From Clostridia bacterium (GTDB lineage Bacteria > Bacillota > Clostridia > Peptostreptococcales > Acidaminobacteraceae), in NCBI GenBank assembly GCA_014859095.1, contig JACUUV010000003.1, positions 1 through 64,000 of the forward strand: a DNA stretch of 64,000 bases. Reading direction: 5' to 3'. A program made the position numbers and the translations under genes. The notes under the pieces were generated by a model that saw only the letters and a program-made list of their open reading frames with translations, did not search any database and was not told the origin of the DNA. Below are positions 7,145 to 14,534 of this stretch, one piece after another (position 1 is the stretch's first letter; every line of letters starts with the position of its first letter).

Positions 7145-8281
7145 ATGCACGATATTATTGAAAAACTTAAAAAATGGATTATACTTTCACTCAGTGATAT
7201 CCAAAAAATCAGATCCTCCATAGAGCTGCAGTACAGCAATTATTCCTCTCAGGAACGCGCCAAGCATTTCGCAGCCGCTGTACACAAGCTTTTGGACCAA
7301 CATCTTGACGGAATCTCCATAGACCAGAGGGAGTCCCTTAAAAAGGAAATCATCAACAGCACATTGCTCAAAAACATAGATTCCATAACGAAATTTGACG
7401 TGTTCACGTCCATTTTCGAATTGGATCTCGACAATGACACCCAGGTTATGCTTGCAAAAAACTGGTTGAAAGAAAGCGAGAAAATAGTTGTCAAAGAGGA
7501 GGAAATAAAATCATTCCTTAATTTCTACGATCAAGTCCCTTCTACTATTATCACTAAGAAACGCATTGCTTTCAAAGCAAAATGGTCAATTTTGAGTCTC
7601 TTGTCATTATTGATCATTGTCATAGCGTCCATCATCACATTCGCCCCTGAGGAAAAAAAACCAGTTGCCATTGCCCGACCTTTTGAAATCGTAGGGAGAA
7701 ATTACGCTGAGTCCTTTCCGGCATTCGGTCTGATCAACACATTTCACATCATTTCGGAGATCAACTACACCGACAATGAGGATTATGTTGGATTCATCCT
7801 ACACTATCAAGTGTATCATCCATTTTTCAAACAACATGAATTTCCATATCCATATAGATTGATCGATTATTTTTCATTGGTGGATTATATAAAAACCATA
7901 CGAAACGGTGCAATGGCAGAGTCCGGATATTTCAACATGGTGATGTCCCTCGCACGGATCAATGACATCGATCCCCTGCTGCTCTTTGCAATCATTGGTC
8001 ACGAACAAGCATTTGTACCGAAAGATCATGCGTATGCCTTTATGATGATCAACAACCCCTATAACGTCTACAATAGTTGGTGGGATTACAATACCACCCT
8101 CAGCGACAGCACTACTATTGCCATCAACACGATCAAGAACAGAATGCTCTCATTACCGTTAGGAACCGACCCGCTTGTCTGGTTGAACGGCATCTATGCC
8201 GAAGATCCTTATTGGCACATAGGTGTCGGATTAATTTACGGCCAATTGGATAAAATTGCAAGTGTTAAACGCATTTTATAG
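7145..8281 (+). CDS. Membrane-anchored lysozyme-like or glucosaminidase-like protein
   Basis: The 378-residue protein has a cytoplasmic N-terminal part of about 140 residues, one membrane segment (about 147-166, ILSLLSLLIIVIASII) and an extracellular C-terminal domain. That domain has features of lysozyme-like cell-wall hydrolases: a helix carrying a possible catalytic glutamate (LLFAIIGHEQAFVP), then NPYNVY, and GIYAEDPYWHIGVG, which resembles the YxxDPxW motif of bacterial glucosaminidases. The assignment rests on these motifs only. The start at 7145 follows GGTGG. A Fur box lies 120 bases upstream, but no clear promoter faces this gene. The unknown gene at 8316 follows within 35 bases. Confidence 0.6.
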   Translation: MHDIIEKLKKWIILSLSDIQKIRSSIELQYSNYSSQERAKHFAAAVHKLLDQHLDGISIDQRESLKKEIINSTLLKNIDSITKFDVFTSIFELDLDNDTQVMLAKNWLKESEKIVVKEEEIKSFLNFYDQVPSTIITKKRIAFKAKWSILSLLSLLIIVIASIITFAPEEKKPVAIARPFEIVGRNYAESFPAFGLINTFHIISEINYTDNEDYVGFILHYQVYHPFFKQHEFPYPYRLIDYFSLVDYIKTIRNGAMAESGYFNMVMSLARINDIDPLLLFAIIGHEQAFVPKDHAYAFMMINNPYNVYNSWWDYNTTLSDSTTIAINTIKNRMLSLPLGTDPLVWLNGIYAEDPYWHIGVGLIYGQLDKIASVKRIL

Positions 8282-8315
8282 GGTATTTAATCTATAAGTC
8301 TAGACAAGGAGTGTG

Positions 8316-8615
8316 ATGTCAATGCCTTACAGAGGTACAAATACCAAAAGGAATGTCGTACACGACAAAAGTCGTGGCACTATCCGAGAAGAGTCCAGAG
8401 CTCATTTTTTGAATGAAAAAAAAGAACACGAACATGAACTGAGCGAAGCACGCACCAGAATTCTAAAGTTGATGAACGAAGGTTATCGATATGAAAAACG
8501 AGAGGACCGAAATCATCAGATCTATGTGTACTTTGTGAGAGATAATAGAGAAAGAGAAGTCATAGAACTCAAATTTCCAATCAATGCGGATGTTTTGAAA
8601 GAATATTTGCACTAA
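8316..8615 (+). CDS. Unknown charged 99-residue protein
   Basis: I do not recognise this protein. It is hydrophilic and rich in Arg, Lys and Glu, with a helical middle (HELSEARTRILKLMNEGYRY) and a beta-rich C-terminal part (HQIYVYFVRDNREREVIELK). No membrane segment or metal-binding motif is visible. AAGGAG at 8306-8311 precedes a GTG at 8313 (too close), an ATG at 8316 and an ATG at 8322; either ATG is possible. It follows the lysozyme-like gene by 34 bases and ends at a strong terminator, so the two probably share a transcript. Confidence 0.7.
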   Translation: MSMPYRGTNTKRNVVHDKSRGTIREESRAHFLNEKKEHEHELSEARTRILKLMNEGYRYEKREDRNHQIYVYFVRDNREREVIELKFPINADVLKEYLH

Positions 8616-8657
8616 ATAAAAAATAAGAATTTGCGTCAGCAAATTCTTATTTTTTAT
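8616..8657. terminator. Bidirectional terminator
   Basis: AAAAAATAAGAATTTGC pairs with GCAAATTCTTATTTTTT around a GTCA loop, between the convergent genes ending at 8615 and 8654. It can end both transcripts; on the minus strand its first arm overlaps the stop region of the yitT-like gene. Confidence 0.85.
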
Positions 8658-9520
8658 TCACTCGTCAAACGGTCAAAACCCACACCTTCACCCCATACGG
8701 AGTTCACAGGCAATACACTTACGAATGCCTTTGGATCCAGACTTGCGATCATGTCGCGGACCAGAATGGATTCTCTAAATGAGCAAATGGTGACCAGTTT
8801 GATTCTGGTGAGATCGGTATAACCACCGACAATGTGGTATTTCGAAATCCCCCTTCTCAATTGAGTGAGAATGAATGCTTCAATTTCCGCCTCTTTTTCA
8901 CTGATGATTTCAAGTTTGACCATTTTGGAAGAAAAACCGAAAAGTACTGTCTCGACAGACTTCATGGCCACAACCTGTGTGAATAATGCGTACAGAGCGA
9001 CTTTGGTATCAAAGACAAAAGCCGCGAGGAAAATCACACTGATGTCGAGTACTGCGATTATTGCGGACAGACTCATAAATCGAAACCATTTTCTATTGAT
9101 GACAAGCGCAATCGTATCAGAGCCACCAGATGAGAACCCTCCCTTTAAAATCAGTCCTGTTCCTCCTCCTGCCATGACACCATAGTAGATTGAAGCCAGG
9201 AAAAGATCATCCTCTGTCAAATTGAATTTCAGGTTCTCAAATAAAATCAACACAAGCGGGAAAAACAGTGAGAACACCACAATTTTTCGAGCTTCCCGCT
9301 TTCCCAATGTCAAATAGGTCAAAATGAGCACGCCAAGTGACATCATATAATACATATACGTGTATTTAATATGAAAAATTTTCTCCATCACCAAAGAAAA
9401 TCCAGTGATTCCACCTGTGATAATCCCGTTCGGCTTTAAAATCGATGTGATGGCAAGGGCGATAACAATCGATCCGGCAATCACATACAAAATATCGTAA
9501 ATTTTCTTTTTCTTGTCCAT
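8654..9520 (-). CDS. YitT family membrane protein
   Basis: The 288-residue protein has five to six membrane segments over residues 8-180, with the family pattern of small-residue loops (PNGIITGGITGFS and KGGFSSGGSD). A cytoplasmic C-terminal DUF2179-type domain follows (IISEKEAEIEAFILTQLRRG and GGYTDLTRIKLVTIC). Bacillus species encode several paralogues, and no firm substrate is established. It is divergently transcribed from the LCP gene, and its -35 box overlaps one arm of an inverted repeat (9590-9618), which suggests regulated expression. Confidence 0.88.
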   Translation of the reverse strand: MDKKKKIYDILYVIAGSIVIALAITSILKPNGIITGGITGFSLVMEKIFHIKYTYMYYMMSLGVLILTYLTLGKREARKIVVFSLFFPLVLILFENLKFNLTEDDLFLASIYYGVMAGGGTGLILKGGFSSGGSDTIALVINRKWFRFMSLSAIIAVLDISVIFLAAFVFDTKVALYALFTQVVAMKSVETVLFGFSSKMVKLEIISEKEAEIEAFILTQLRRGISKYHIVGGYTDLTRIKLVTICSFRESILVRDMIASLDPKAFVSVLPVNSVWGEGVGFDRLTSE

Positions 9521-9568
9521 ATTGCTCTCCTAATCTTACAAAACCAAGTATCCAGGTCAATCGAAAAA

Positions 9569-9597
9569 ATTATAACACATAAGTGGAACGTTCACAA
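9569..9597 (-). promoter_or_regulatory. Promoter of the YitT family gene
   Basis: On the minus strand TTGTGA (9592-9597) and a perfect TATAAT (9569-9574) are separated by 17 bases, about 50 bases before the start at 9520. Confidence 0.55.
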
Positions 9598-9618
9598 ATT
9601 GTTTTCACGCTTGTGAAC
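9590..9618. promoter_or_regulatory. Inverted repeat, candidate operator between divergent genes
   Basis: GTTCACAA (9590-9597) and TTGTGAAC (9611-9618) are perfect inverted copies separated by 13 bases. One arm overlaps the -35 box of the yitT-like gene. The other lies 31 bases before the -35 of the LCP gene. The spacing, about two helical turns between arm centres, suits a dimeric repressor. No binding protein is suggested by neighbours. Confidence 0.4.
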
Positions 9619-9648
9619 AAAGCTTCATCTCTATTGCCTCCGCTACTA

Positions 9649-9676
9649 TTGACTAAACCTCTCAGTACCTTATAAT
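9649..9676 (+). promoter_or_regulatory. Promoter of the LCP gene
   Basis: TTGACT (9649-9654) and a perfect TATAAT (9671-9676) are separated by 16 bases. The predicted start of transcription, near 9683, leaves a leader of only about 25 bases before the ATG at 9709. Confidence 0.75.
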
Positions 9677-9708
9677 TGTTAATAGGATATAGAAAAGGAA
9701 GGTCTTTT

Positions 9709-10548
9709 ATGAGTACCAAAAAGAAAATCATCATTGGATTGGTCTTGTTCCTGGCGTTTATCGCCATCGGAGGAATTGTAATCAGCGCGGTCTACAGTGA
9801 TCAGTTGAACATCGTCGTCATGGGTGTCGAAGGCACTCGTACGGATACACTTTTTTTCATGACAATCGACACAAAATCCAATACAGTCAAAGCACTCTCC
9901 ATACCACGTGACACTTATGCACCAACCGAAGGTAAGAACGGCCTTGGTCAGAAAAAGATCAATGCTGTATACGGCTTCAAAGAAATCGGTGGAATCGAAG
10001 GCGTTATCCGAACCGTTGAGGATTTGCTGAATGTCAAAGTCGATCACTATGTCAAAGTGGATTATGACGGTGTAGAAGCCATCATCGACTTGATTGGTGG
10101 CGTCGAAGTCGATGTGCCGATCCGTATGCTGTACGACGATCCCTATTCCATACCACCTCTTCACATTGATTTTCAGCCGGGTCTACAAACCATTCATGGT
10201 GATCAGGCAATGGCTTATCTAAGATTCAGAAAATCCAACGATGGCAAAATCAGTGGTGGTGATGTGCAAAGGATTGAACGTCAACAGGATTTTTTGATCA
10301 ATGCCGCAAAAGGCTTGATCACACCAAAGCTTCCATATATAGCATATCAGGCCATGACTTTTGTCGATACCGATATGTCAGCGGCGAAAGCAGCTTTGCT
10401 CGGGACTGCCATGTATGGAGTTGATAAGGAGTCTGTAGAGTTTCAGACACTCCCTGAAGACTATATCGGCTCTGGAAAAGACGGCCTGAGCTACTTTTTC
10501 CACGACTCCGAAGCGACACAAGCATTGATGAATGAATGGGTCAAATAA
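9709..10548 (+). CDS. LytR-CpsA-Psr (LCP) family protein
   Basis: The 279-residue protein has one N-terminal membrane segment (about residues 5-25) and an extracellular LCP domain. The domain's conserved arginines and acids are visible in RTDTLFFMTIDT, KALSIPRDTY and IHGDQAMAYLRFRKS followed by DVQRIERQQ. LCP proteins transfer undecaprenyl-linked glycopolymers such as teichoic acids to peptidoglycan. The start at 9709 follows AAGGAAGG; an ATG-less extension to 9676 would overlap the promoter. The gene stands alone between its promoter and a strong terminator. Confidence 0.92.
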   Translation: MSTKKKIIIGLVLFLAFIAIGGIVISAVYSDQLNIVVMGVEGTRTDTLFFMTIDTKSNTVKALSIPRDTYAPTEGKNGLGQKKINAVYGFKEIGGIEGVIRTVEDLLNVKVDHYVKVDYDGVEAIIDLIGGVEVDVPIRMLYDDPYSIPPLHIDFQPGLQTIHGDQAMAYLRFRKSNDGKISGGDVQRIERQQDFLINAAKGLITPKLPYIAYQAMTFVDTDMSAAKAALLGTAMYGVDKESVEFQTLPEDYIGSGKDGLSYFFHDSEATQALMNEWVK

Positions 10549-10552
10549 GGTG

Positions 10553-10603
10553 AAAAAGTCTCTTTCAACCCAAGTGCCAAGTGGTTGAATGAGACTTTTT
10601 TTA
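10553..10603. terminator. Bidirectional terminator
   Basis: AAAAAGTCTCTTTCAACC pairs with GGTTGAATGAGACTTTTT with one internal mismatch around a loop of about 12 bases. It separates the convergent LCP gene and the gene ending at 10601. Confidence 0.85.
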
Positions 10604-11059
10604 GTGGTACATTTCGTTGGTTATGCCCTTTTCGAGATCCACCAACTCTTTTAGAATACTCTCTTGGTCGAAACCATAAAACGTCATTTCATAGATGCAG
10701 ATCGCAATAAGCTCTTCAGGCGATATCATAAGATCTTCCTGGATGATTATTTCTGCGTTTGCCCATTCTTCCCACTTGGAAAAACCAAGTGCAAAGTGCA
10801 AGTCCTCTTTGACGCTGTATCCAGAAATGCTGAGATAAGACTCTTCATCAACGCCTTCTTCATATTCCGCGTCGGAAGAAGGGTCTATGAGACCGACCTC
10901 GATGACGAACTCGTCGAAATTGGATACTGGAGTGCTCACCACATAATCGATCACTTCCTCATATGCCTCACTTTGAGCCAGACATTCTGGATACATTTCG
11001 ACAAGTGCTTCCATGATCAACGCCGGAGTTGAATTTTCAATGTATTTCTTTAATGTCAT
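10601..11059 (-). CDS. Small acidic protein, possibly DUF6557-like
   Basis: The 152-residue acidic protein has no membrane segment or catalytic motif that I recognise. The C-terminal stretch EEWANAEIIIQEDLMISPEE followed by YEMTFYGFDQESI resembles a Firmicutes family of unknown function (DUF6557) from memory; this is a weak assignment. It is monocistronic, convergent with the LCP gene, and divergent from proC across a gap of about 130 bases. Confidence 0.7.
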   Translation of the reverse strand: MTLKKYIENSTPALIMEALVEMYPECLAQSEAYEEVIDYVVSTPVSNFDEFVIEVGLIDPSSDAEYEEGVDEESYLSISGYSVKEDLHFALGFSKWEEWANAEIIIQEDLMISPEELIAICIYEMTFYGFDQESILKELVDLEKGITNEMYH

Positions 11060-11189
11060 TTTTTTTCCTTTCTATTCATATCTCAAAGATACATTAACAT
11101 ATTATCTGATTTTAAAGAATTTTTCAATGGAATTGAACGAAACAGATTATTTCATGTTACAATAATAGAAAATCATTCAGGAGGTACCC

Positions 11190-11993
11190 ATGTCTTATTC
11201 CATTGGTTTCATCGGTGGTGGCAACATGGCCGGCGCCATCGTCAAGGGTTTGGTAGGTGGCAATGTATATAGTAAAAATGAAATCCTAGTCAGCGTACTA
11301 AGAAGTGAAAGTCTGGAGCGGATAAAAACGGAGCTCGGTGTCGATGCCACGCTCGTCAACTCGGAAGTCGCAAAAAAAAGTAAAATAGTAATATTGGCTG
11401 TAAAACCTCATTTCATAGTCAAAGTGCTAGAGGAAATTTCACCTGTTCTCACTGAAGATCACTTGGTGATTTCCATAGCTGCTGGAATTACTCTCGATCA
11501 GATGAAATCCTACACAGGAAAAGCAAAACTGTTCAGGGCAATGCCAAACACTCCCGCCGCGGTAAGTGCGGCAATGACATCCATCTGTTCCCATATTCCA
11601 CAGAGTGACCCGGTCACTAAAACCGTATACGATATCTTCAGCGCCATCGGTCGAGTGGAATTCATCACCGAGGCGCAAATACATGCTGCAATTGCTGTGC
11701 ATGGTTCTTCTCCGGCCTATGCCTTCATGATGATGGAAGCCATGGGTGACGCGGGTGTGCTCCTCGGTCTACCACGTGACCAAGCTTACAGAATGGCTGC
11801 GCAAAGCTTATATGGGGCAGCCCTCATGCTGCTTGAAAGTGGCAAGCATCCAGGCGCGTTAAAAGATCAAGTCACCTCGCCAGGTGGCACTACCATAGTT
11901 GCGGTCGCATCGCTTGAGGAACAAGGATTCCGAAACGCAATCATTGACGCCATGAGAAAATGTGCCGACAAATCCAAAGAAATGTCATCCTAG
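11190..11993 (+). CDS. proC: Pyrroline-5-carboxylate reductase
   Basis: The 267-residue protein opens with the NAD(P)-binding motif GFIGGGNMAGAI (residues 6-17) and carries the C-terminal dimerisation signature LKDQVTSPGGTTIVAVASLE. It performs the last step of proline synthesis, reducing pyrroline-5-carboxylate to proline. The start at 11190 follows CAGGAGG. The 3' end overlaps the convergent YkgJ-type gene by 9 bases. No proA or proB is nearby. The length is normal for the family. Confidence 0.95.
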   Translation: MSYSIGFIGGGNMAGAIVKGLVGGNVYSKNEILVSVLRSESLERIKTELGVDATLVNSEVAKKSKIVILAVKPHFIVKVLEEISPVLTEDHLVISIAAGITLDQMKSYTGKAKLFRAMPNTPAAVSAAMTSICSHIPQSDPVTKTVYDIFSAIGRVEFITEAQIHAAIAVHGSSPAYAFMMMEAMGDAGVLLGLPRDQAYRMAAQSLYGAALMLLESGKHPGALKDQVTSPGGTTIVAVASLEEQGFRNAIIDAMRKCADKSKEMSS

Positions 11994-12686
11994 ATTTGCA
12001 GCCTTCAGCGCTTCCAGCCTAAGTTCACTGAGCATGACCCTAGAAAGGACTTTAGGGTCGATTTCATCCAGCAAAGCCTCTATAAACCAGCCGACCAGGT
12101 TCTGATTGAACTGGGTCGGCTTTAATAAGCCCTTGAAGACGAGACCCCCATCCATGTTGACAAGTTGGTCGTACATTTTTTGCACACTAGCACTGTCCAG
12201 CCTTTCGTTCACCACATAATCCTCACAAAACCCAATCTCCTTATGGAGAACACTTTTTGGCATTTTAAGATCCGATTCATGTAGAAGTTGACGGGCAACC
12301 TCCATATTCTGAATTCTGATGCCTTTGTAATTGGATTCATATGCCGCCTTGGTCGTATTGCCGAATATTCTACATGGCAATGGTCTGAATGCGTATACAT
12401 CACATAAGTTGTTCTCATTCAAGAATGGACATTTCATAGGTTGAACGAGTTCGAGCAAGTAGTATCGAATCAACCGATTCACGAAATCCGGGTGTTTCAT
12501 CAAACTTCCATCCCCCACAAAATGATTATGGACATTTAAAAACTCGACATAACTCATGTTGACAGACTCACTGCAACATCGGGTGCAACCGGCACAAGTG
12601 CCACTTGGTACTTTTCCGTAAAGGGTCTCAAGTTGATCCATTTGGCCATGCTCGATTGCATAAGTTTTGCTTGTGATAATCTTCAT
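11985..12686 (-). CDS. YkgJ family cysteine-cluster protein
   Basis: The 233-residue protein has the CxxCxxCC-type cluster CAGCTRCC near residue 32 and further cysteines in KCPFLNENNLCDVYAFRPLP followed by CRIFG, the usual pattern of YkgJ-type zinc or Fe-S proteins. No biochemical role is established for the family. The start is taken at ATG 12686 with AGAGGTG just upstream; a GTG two codons earlier lies inside that ribosome binding site. It begins 9 bases after the PAP2 gene ends, so the two are probably co-transcribed. Confidence 0.82.
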   Translation of the reverse strand: MKIITSKTYAIEHGQMDQLETLYGKVPSGTCAGCTRCCSESVNMSYVEFLNVHNHFVGDGSLMKHPDFVNRLIRYYLLELVQPMKCPFLNENNLCDVYAFRPLPCRIFGNTTKAAYESNYKGIRIQNMEVARQLLHESDLKMPKSVLHKEIGFCEDYVVNERLDSASVQKMYDQLVNMDGGLVFKGLLKPTQFNQNLVGWFIEALLDEIDPKVLSRVMLSELRLEALKAANLG

Positions 12687-12694
12687 GTTCACCT

Positions 12695-13549
12695 CTAAAA
12701 AATTCTATGTCTAGATAGTTTCATCACCATAAACAGTGCCGGAGCACCGAACATCACAAAAAATATGGTCAGAAAATATCTCAGGCTATCCCAATAAATT
12801 CCGGTGGGAAGTATCATTTTGAGACCTAGAAAAATAGCACCTGTTACTGCCAATCCGATGGTGTATTTGATGATTTGTGTCAACCATGGCCCTCTGACGT
12901 CAAACTGCAGAAAGTTCTCTTCAAAAAAATATCCGACGAGATAACCGATCAATAAGGCAACTGCTTTAATGTAAGCTGATGAATCCAAGAAGAAAACAGA
13001 AGCGACAGCAAGTGTCAAAATTGCAAAATATGGCCAAAATTCACCTTCTCGTTCACATTTGTCATAGATAAATTTGCCAACTGCTATGGAAAGAACACCG
13101 AATCCGATGCCTGCGACGACATCCATTGGCCAATGCACTCCGAGATATAGTCTCGAAATCGCGACTAAAAAAATGAGAGTCAAAAACACGATCCATAGCA
13201 ATGGTTTTTTTGCAACAAGTCCGGCGGATCCGAAAAATGCAGTGGCATTTTGGGTATGGCCACTTGGAAATGAAGTCCCTTCAGCAGTATCGGTATAAAT
13301 GGACCGAACGCCTTCTTCACCAATTGGTCTGCTGTAACCTACAATTTCCTTGATCGCTCCGTTGAATGTGGCCGACAATGCGAGAATCAAGACGAGAAAT
13401 CTTGCTGTCTGCTTGTTGATGTTCCAGTAAATCAAACTGAGTATGGCGATATAAAAATACTCTTCACCCAACATTGTGACGAGTATGAAAAATTGATCCA
13501 TCCAATCGCTATGAAAAGATTGTATCCATTTGATTAAATCTGATGTCAT
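12695..13549 (-). CDS. PAP2 superfamily membrane phosphatase
   Basis: The 284-residue protein has several membrane segments and the three PAP2 motifs: KEIVGYSRP (KxxxxxxRP type), SFPSGHTQ (PSGH) and SRLYLGVHWPMD (SRxxxxxHxxxD). Such enzymes dephosphorylate lipid phosphates, including undecaprenyl pyrophosphate, on the outer face of the membrane; the substrate here is not determined. Additional membrane helices follow the catalytic part, up to about residue 275. The gene is upstream of, and close to, the YkgJ-type gene. Confidence 0.9.
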   Translation of the reverse strand: MTSDLIKWIQSFHSDWMDQFFILVTMLGEEYFYIAILSLIYWNINKQTARFLVLILALSATFNGAIKEIVGYSRPIGEEGVRSIYTDTAEGTSFPSGHTQNATAFFGSAGLVAKKPLLWIVFLTLIFLVAISRLYLGVHWPMDVVAGIGFGVLSIAVGKFIYDKCEREGEFWPYFAILTLAVASVFFLDSSAYIKAVALLIGYLVGYFFEENFLQFDVRGPWLTQIIKYTIGLAVTGAIFLGLKMILPTGIYWDSLRYFLTIFFVMFGAPALFMVMKLSRHRIF

Positions 13550-13652
13550 TCATGCCTCCAACGCTTTTTTAACAGTATACCCTATTTTTTTCTTCAGTTC
13601 CACTGTGATTTATCACTAATTTGTGGTATATTATGATAAAGGAGGTTGACCC

Positions 13653-13853
13653 ATGAAAAAGTTATCCAATGTTTTATTTGTCCTTGCTGTCGGTGTCAGC
13701 GCTTACACATTGATCAGCACTTATCTTATCAGGAATAACCTGCCACCGGGGGTCTGTCCCATCGATTCCCGTTCGGAGCTTTATTATATTTCAATCGGAC
13801 TTTTGATCGTATCATTTGTTTTGTCATTTTTTGAAAAGAAAAGTAAAGCCTGA
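13653..13853 (+). CDS. Small two-helix membrane protein
   Basis: The 66-residue protein has two hydrophobic segments (about 5-25 and 46-60) with a short loop containing NNLPPGVCPIDSR, and a basic C-terminus (FEKKSKA). A strong AAAGGAGG lies just before the ATG at 13653, which supports translation. The family is not recognised. The last 70 bases overlap the 3' end of the convergent pflA gene, so the two transcripts would be complementary there. Confidence 0.7.
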   Translation: MKKLSNVLFVLAVGVSAYTLISTYLIRNNLPPGVCPIDSRSELYYISIGLLIVSFVLSFFEKKSKA

Positions 13854-14533
13854 TTGAGGTGGTCCATGGTCTCCGGCGAGGTTTCATCCGCATCCGTTTT
13901 TGTGATCGGTGAGTCGGCAGACCATTTGTGCTCGCCCATGGTGTGATATGGCAAAAGCTCAATCTTTTTGCGATATTCTGAATGTGTTATTTTTTCCAGT
14001 GTTTCCAGCTGTTCGATTGTATCATTGATGCCTTCGACGATGACCTGGCGAATCCAATACTCCATTTTATGGTTCATCAGAAATCCAAGAAACTCCAGTG
14101 TGATTTCCATGGTTTCACCGGTCAGCCATAAAAAAGTTTCAAAGTGCACGTGTTTGATGTCCATTATCACCAAATCCACGAATTTTAGAAGGTTTTTCAC
14201 ATCTTGACTCAATGTCACCCCTGCGGTGTCAATGGCGATGTGGAAACCTTCTTTTTTTAGCATTTCACAGAGACCCACAAGTTCTTTTGCCTGCAAAAGT
14301 GGCTCACCACCTGAAAATGTGATCCCACCATTCCTAAGATAATACCCCTTGTTCCTCATGATCCAGTCGTAGACAGCCTCCGCAGACCATACCTCTCCAC
14401 CTGAAAGCGACCAAGAATCGGCATTATGACAATACCGGCACCTTTTATGGCATCCACTGAGGAAGATCACACCTCTAAGTCCGGGACCGTCGAGTGTACC
14501 AAACGATTCCATTTTATGCACTTGGATTCCCAT
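13784..14533 (-). CDS. pflA: Pyruvate formate-lyase-activating enzyme
   Basis: The 249-residue radical-SAM protein carries the cluster motif CHKRCRYCHNAD (CxxxCxxC) near residue 28 and the glycine-rich SAM site GGITFSGGEPLLQ. It installs the glycyl radical on PflB. The start at 14533 lies one base after the pflB stop and is preceded by GAGAGGG within pflB; an in-frame ATG at 14548 lies inside pflB and lacks a ribosome binding site. The C-terminal tail (FFSKNDKTNDTIKSPIEI) is unlike the usual ending and overlaps the convergent small membrane-protein gene. Confidence 0.93.
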   Translation of the reverse strand: MGIQVHKMESFGTLDGPGLRGVIFLSGCHKRCRYCHNADSWSLSGGEVWSAEAVYDWIMRNKGYYLRNGGITFSGGEPLLQAKELVGLCEMLKKEGFHIAIDTAGVTLSQDVKNLLKFVDLVIMDIKHVHFETFLWLTGETMEITLEFLGFLMNHKMEYWIRQVIVEGINDTIEQLETLEKITHSEYRKKIELLPYHTMGEHKWSADSPITKTDADETSPETMDHLNQALLFFSKNDKTNDTIKSPIEI

Positions 14534-14534
14534 A

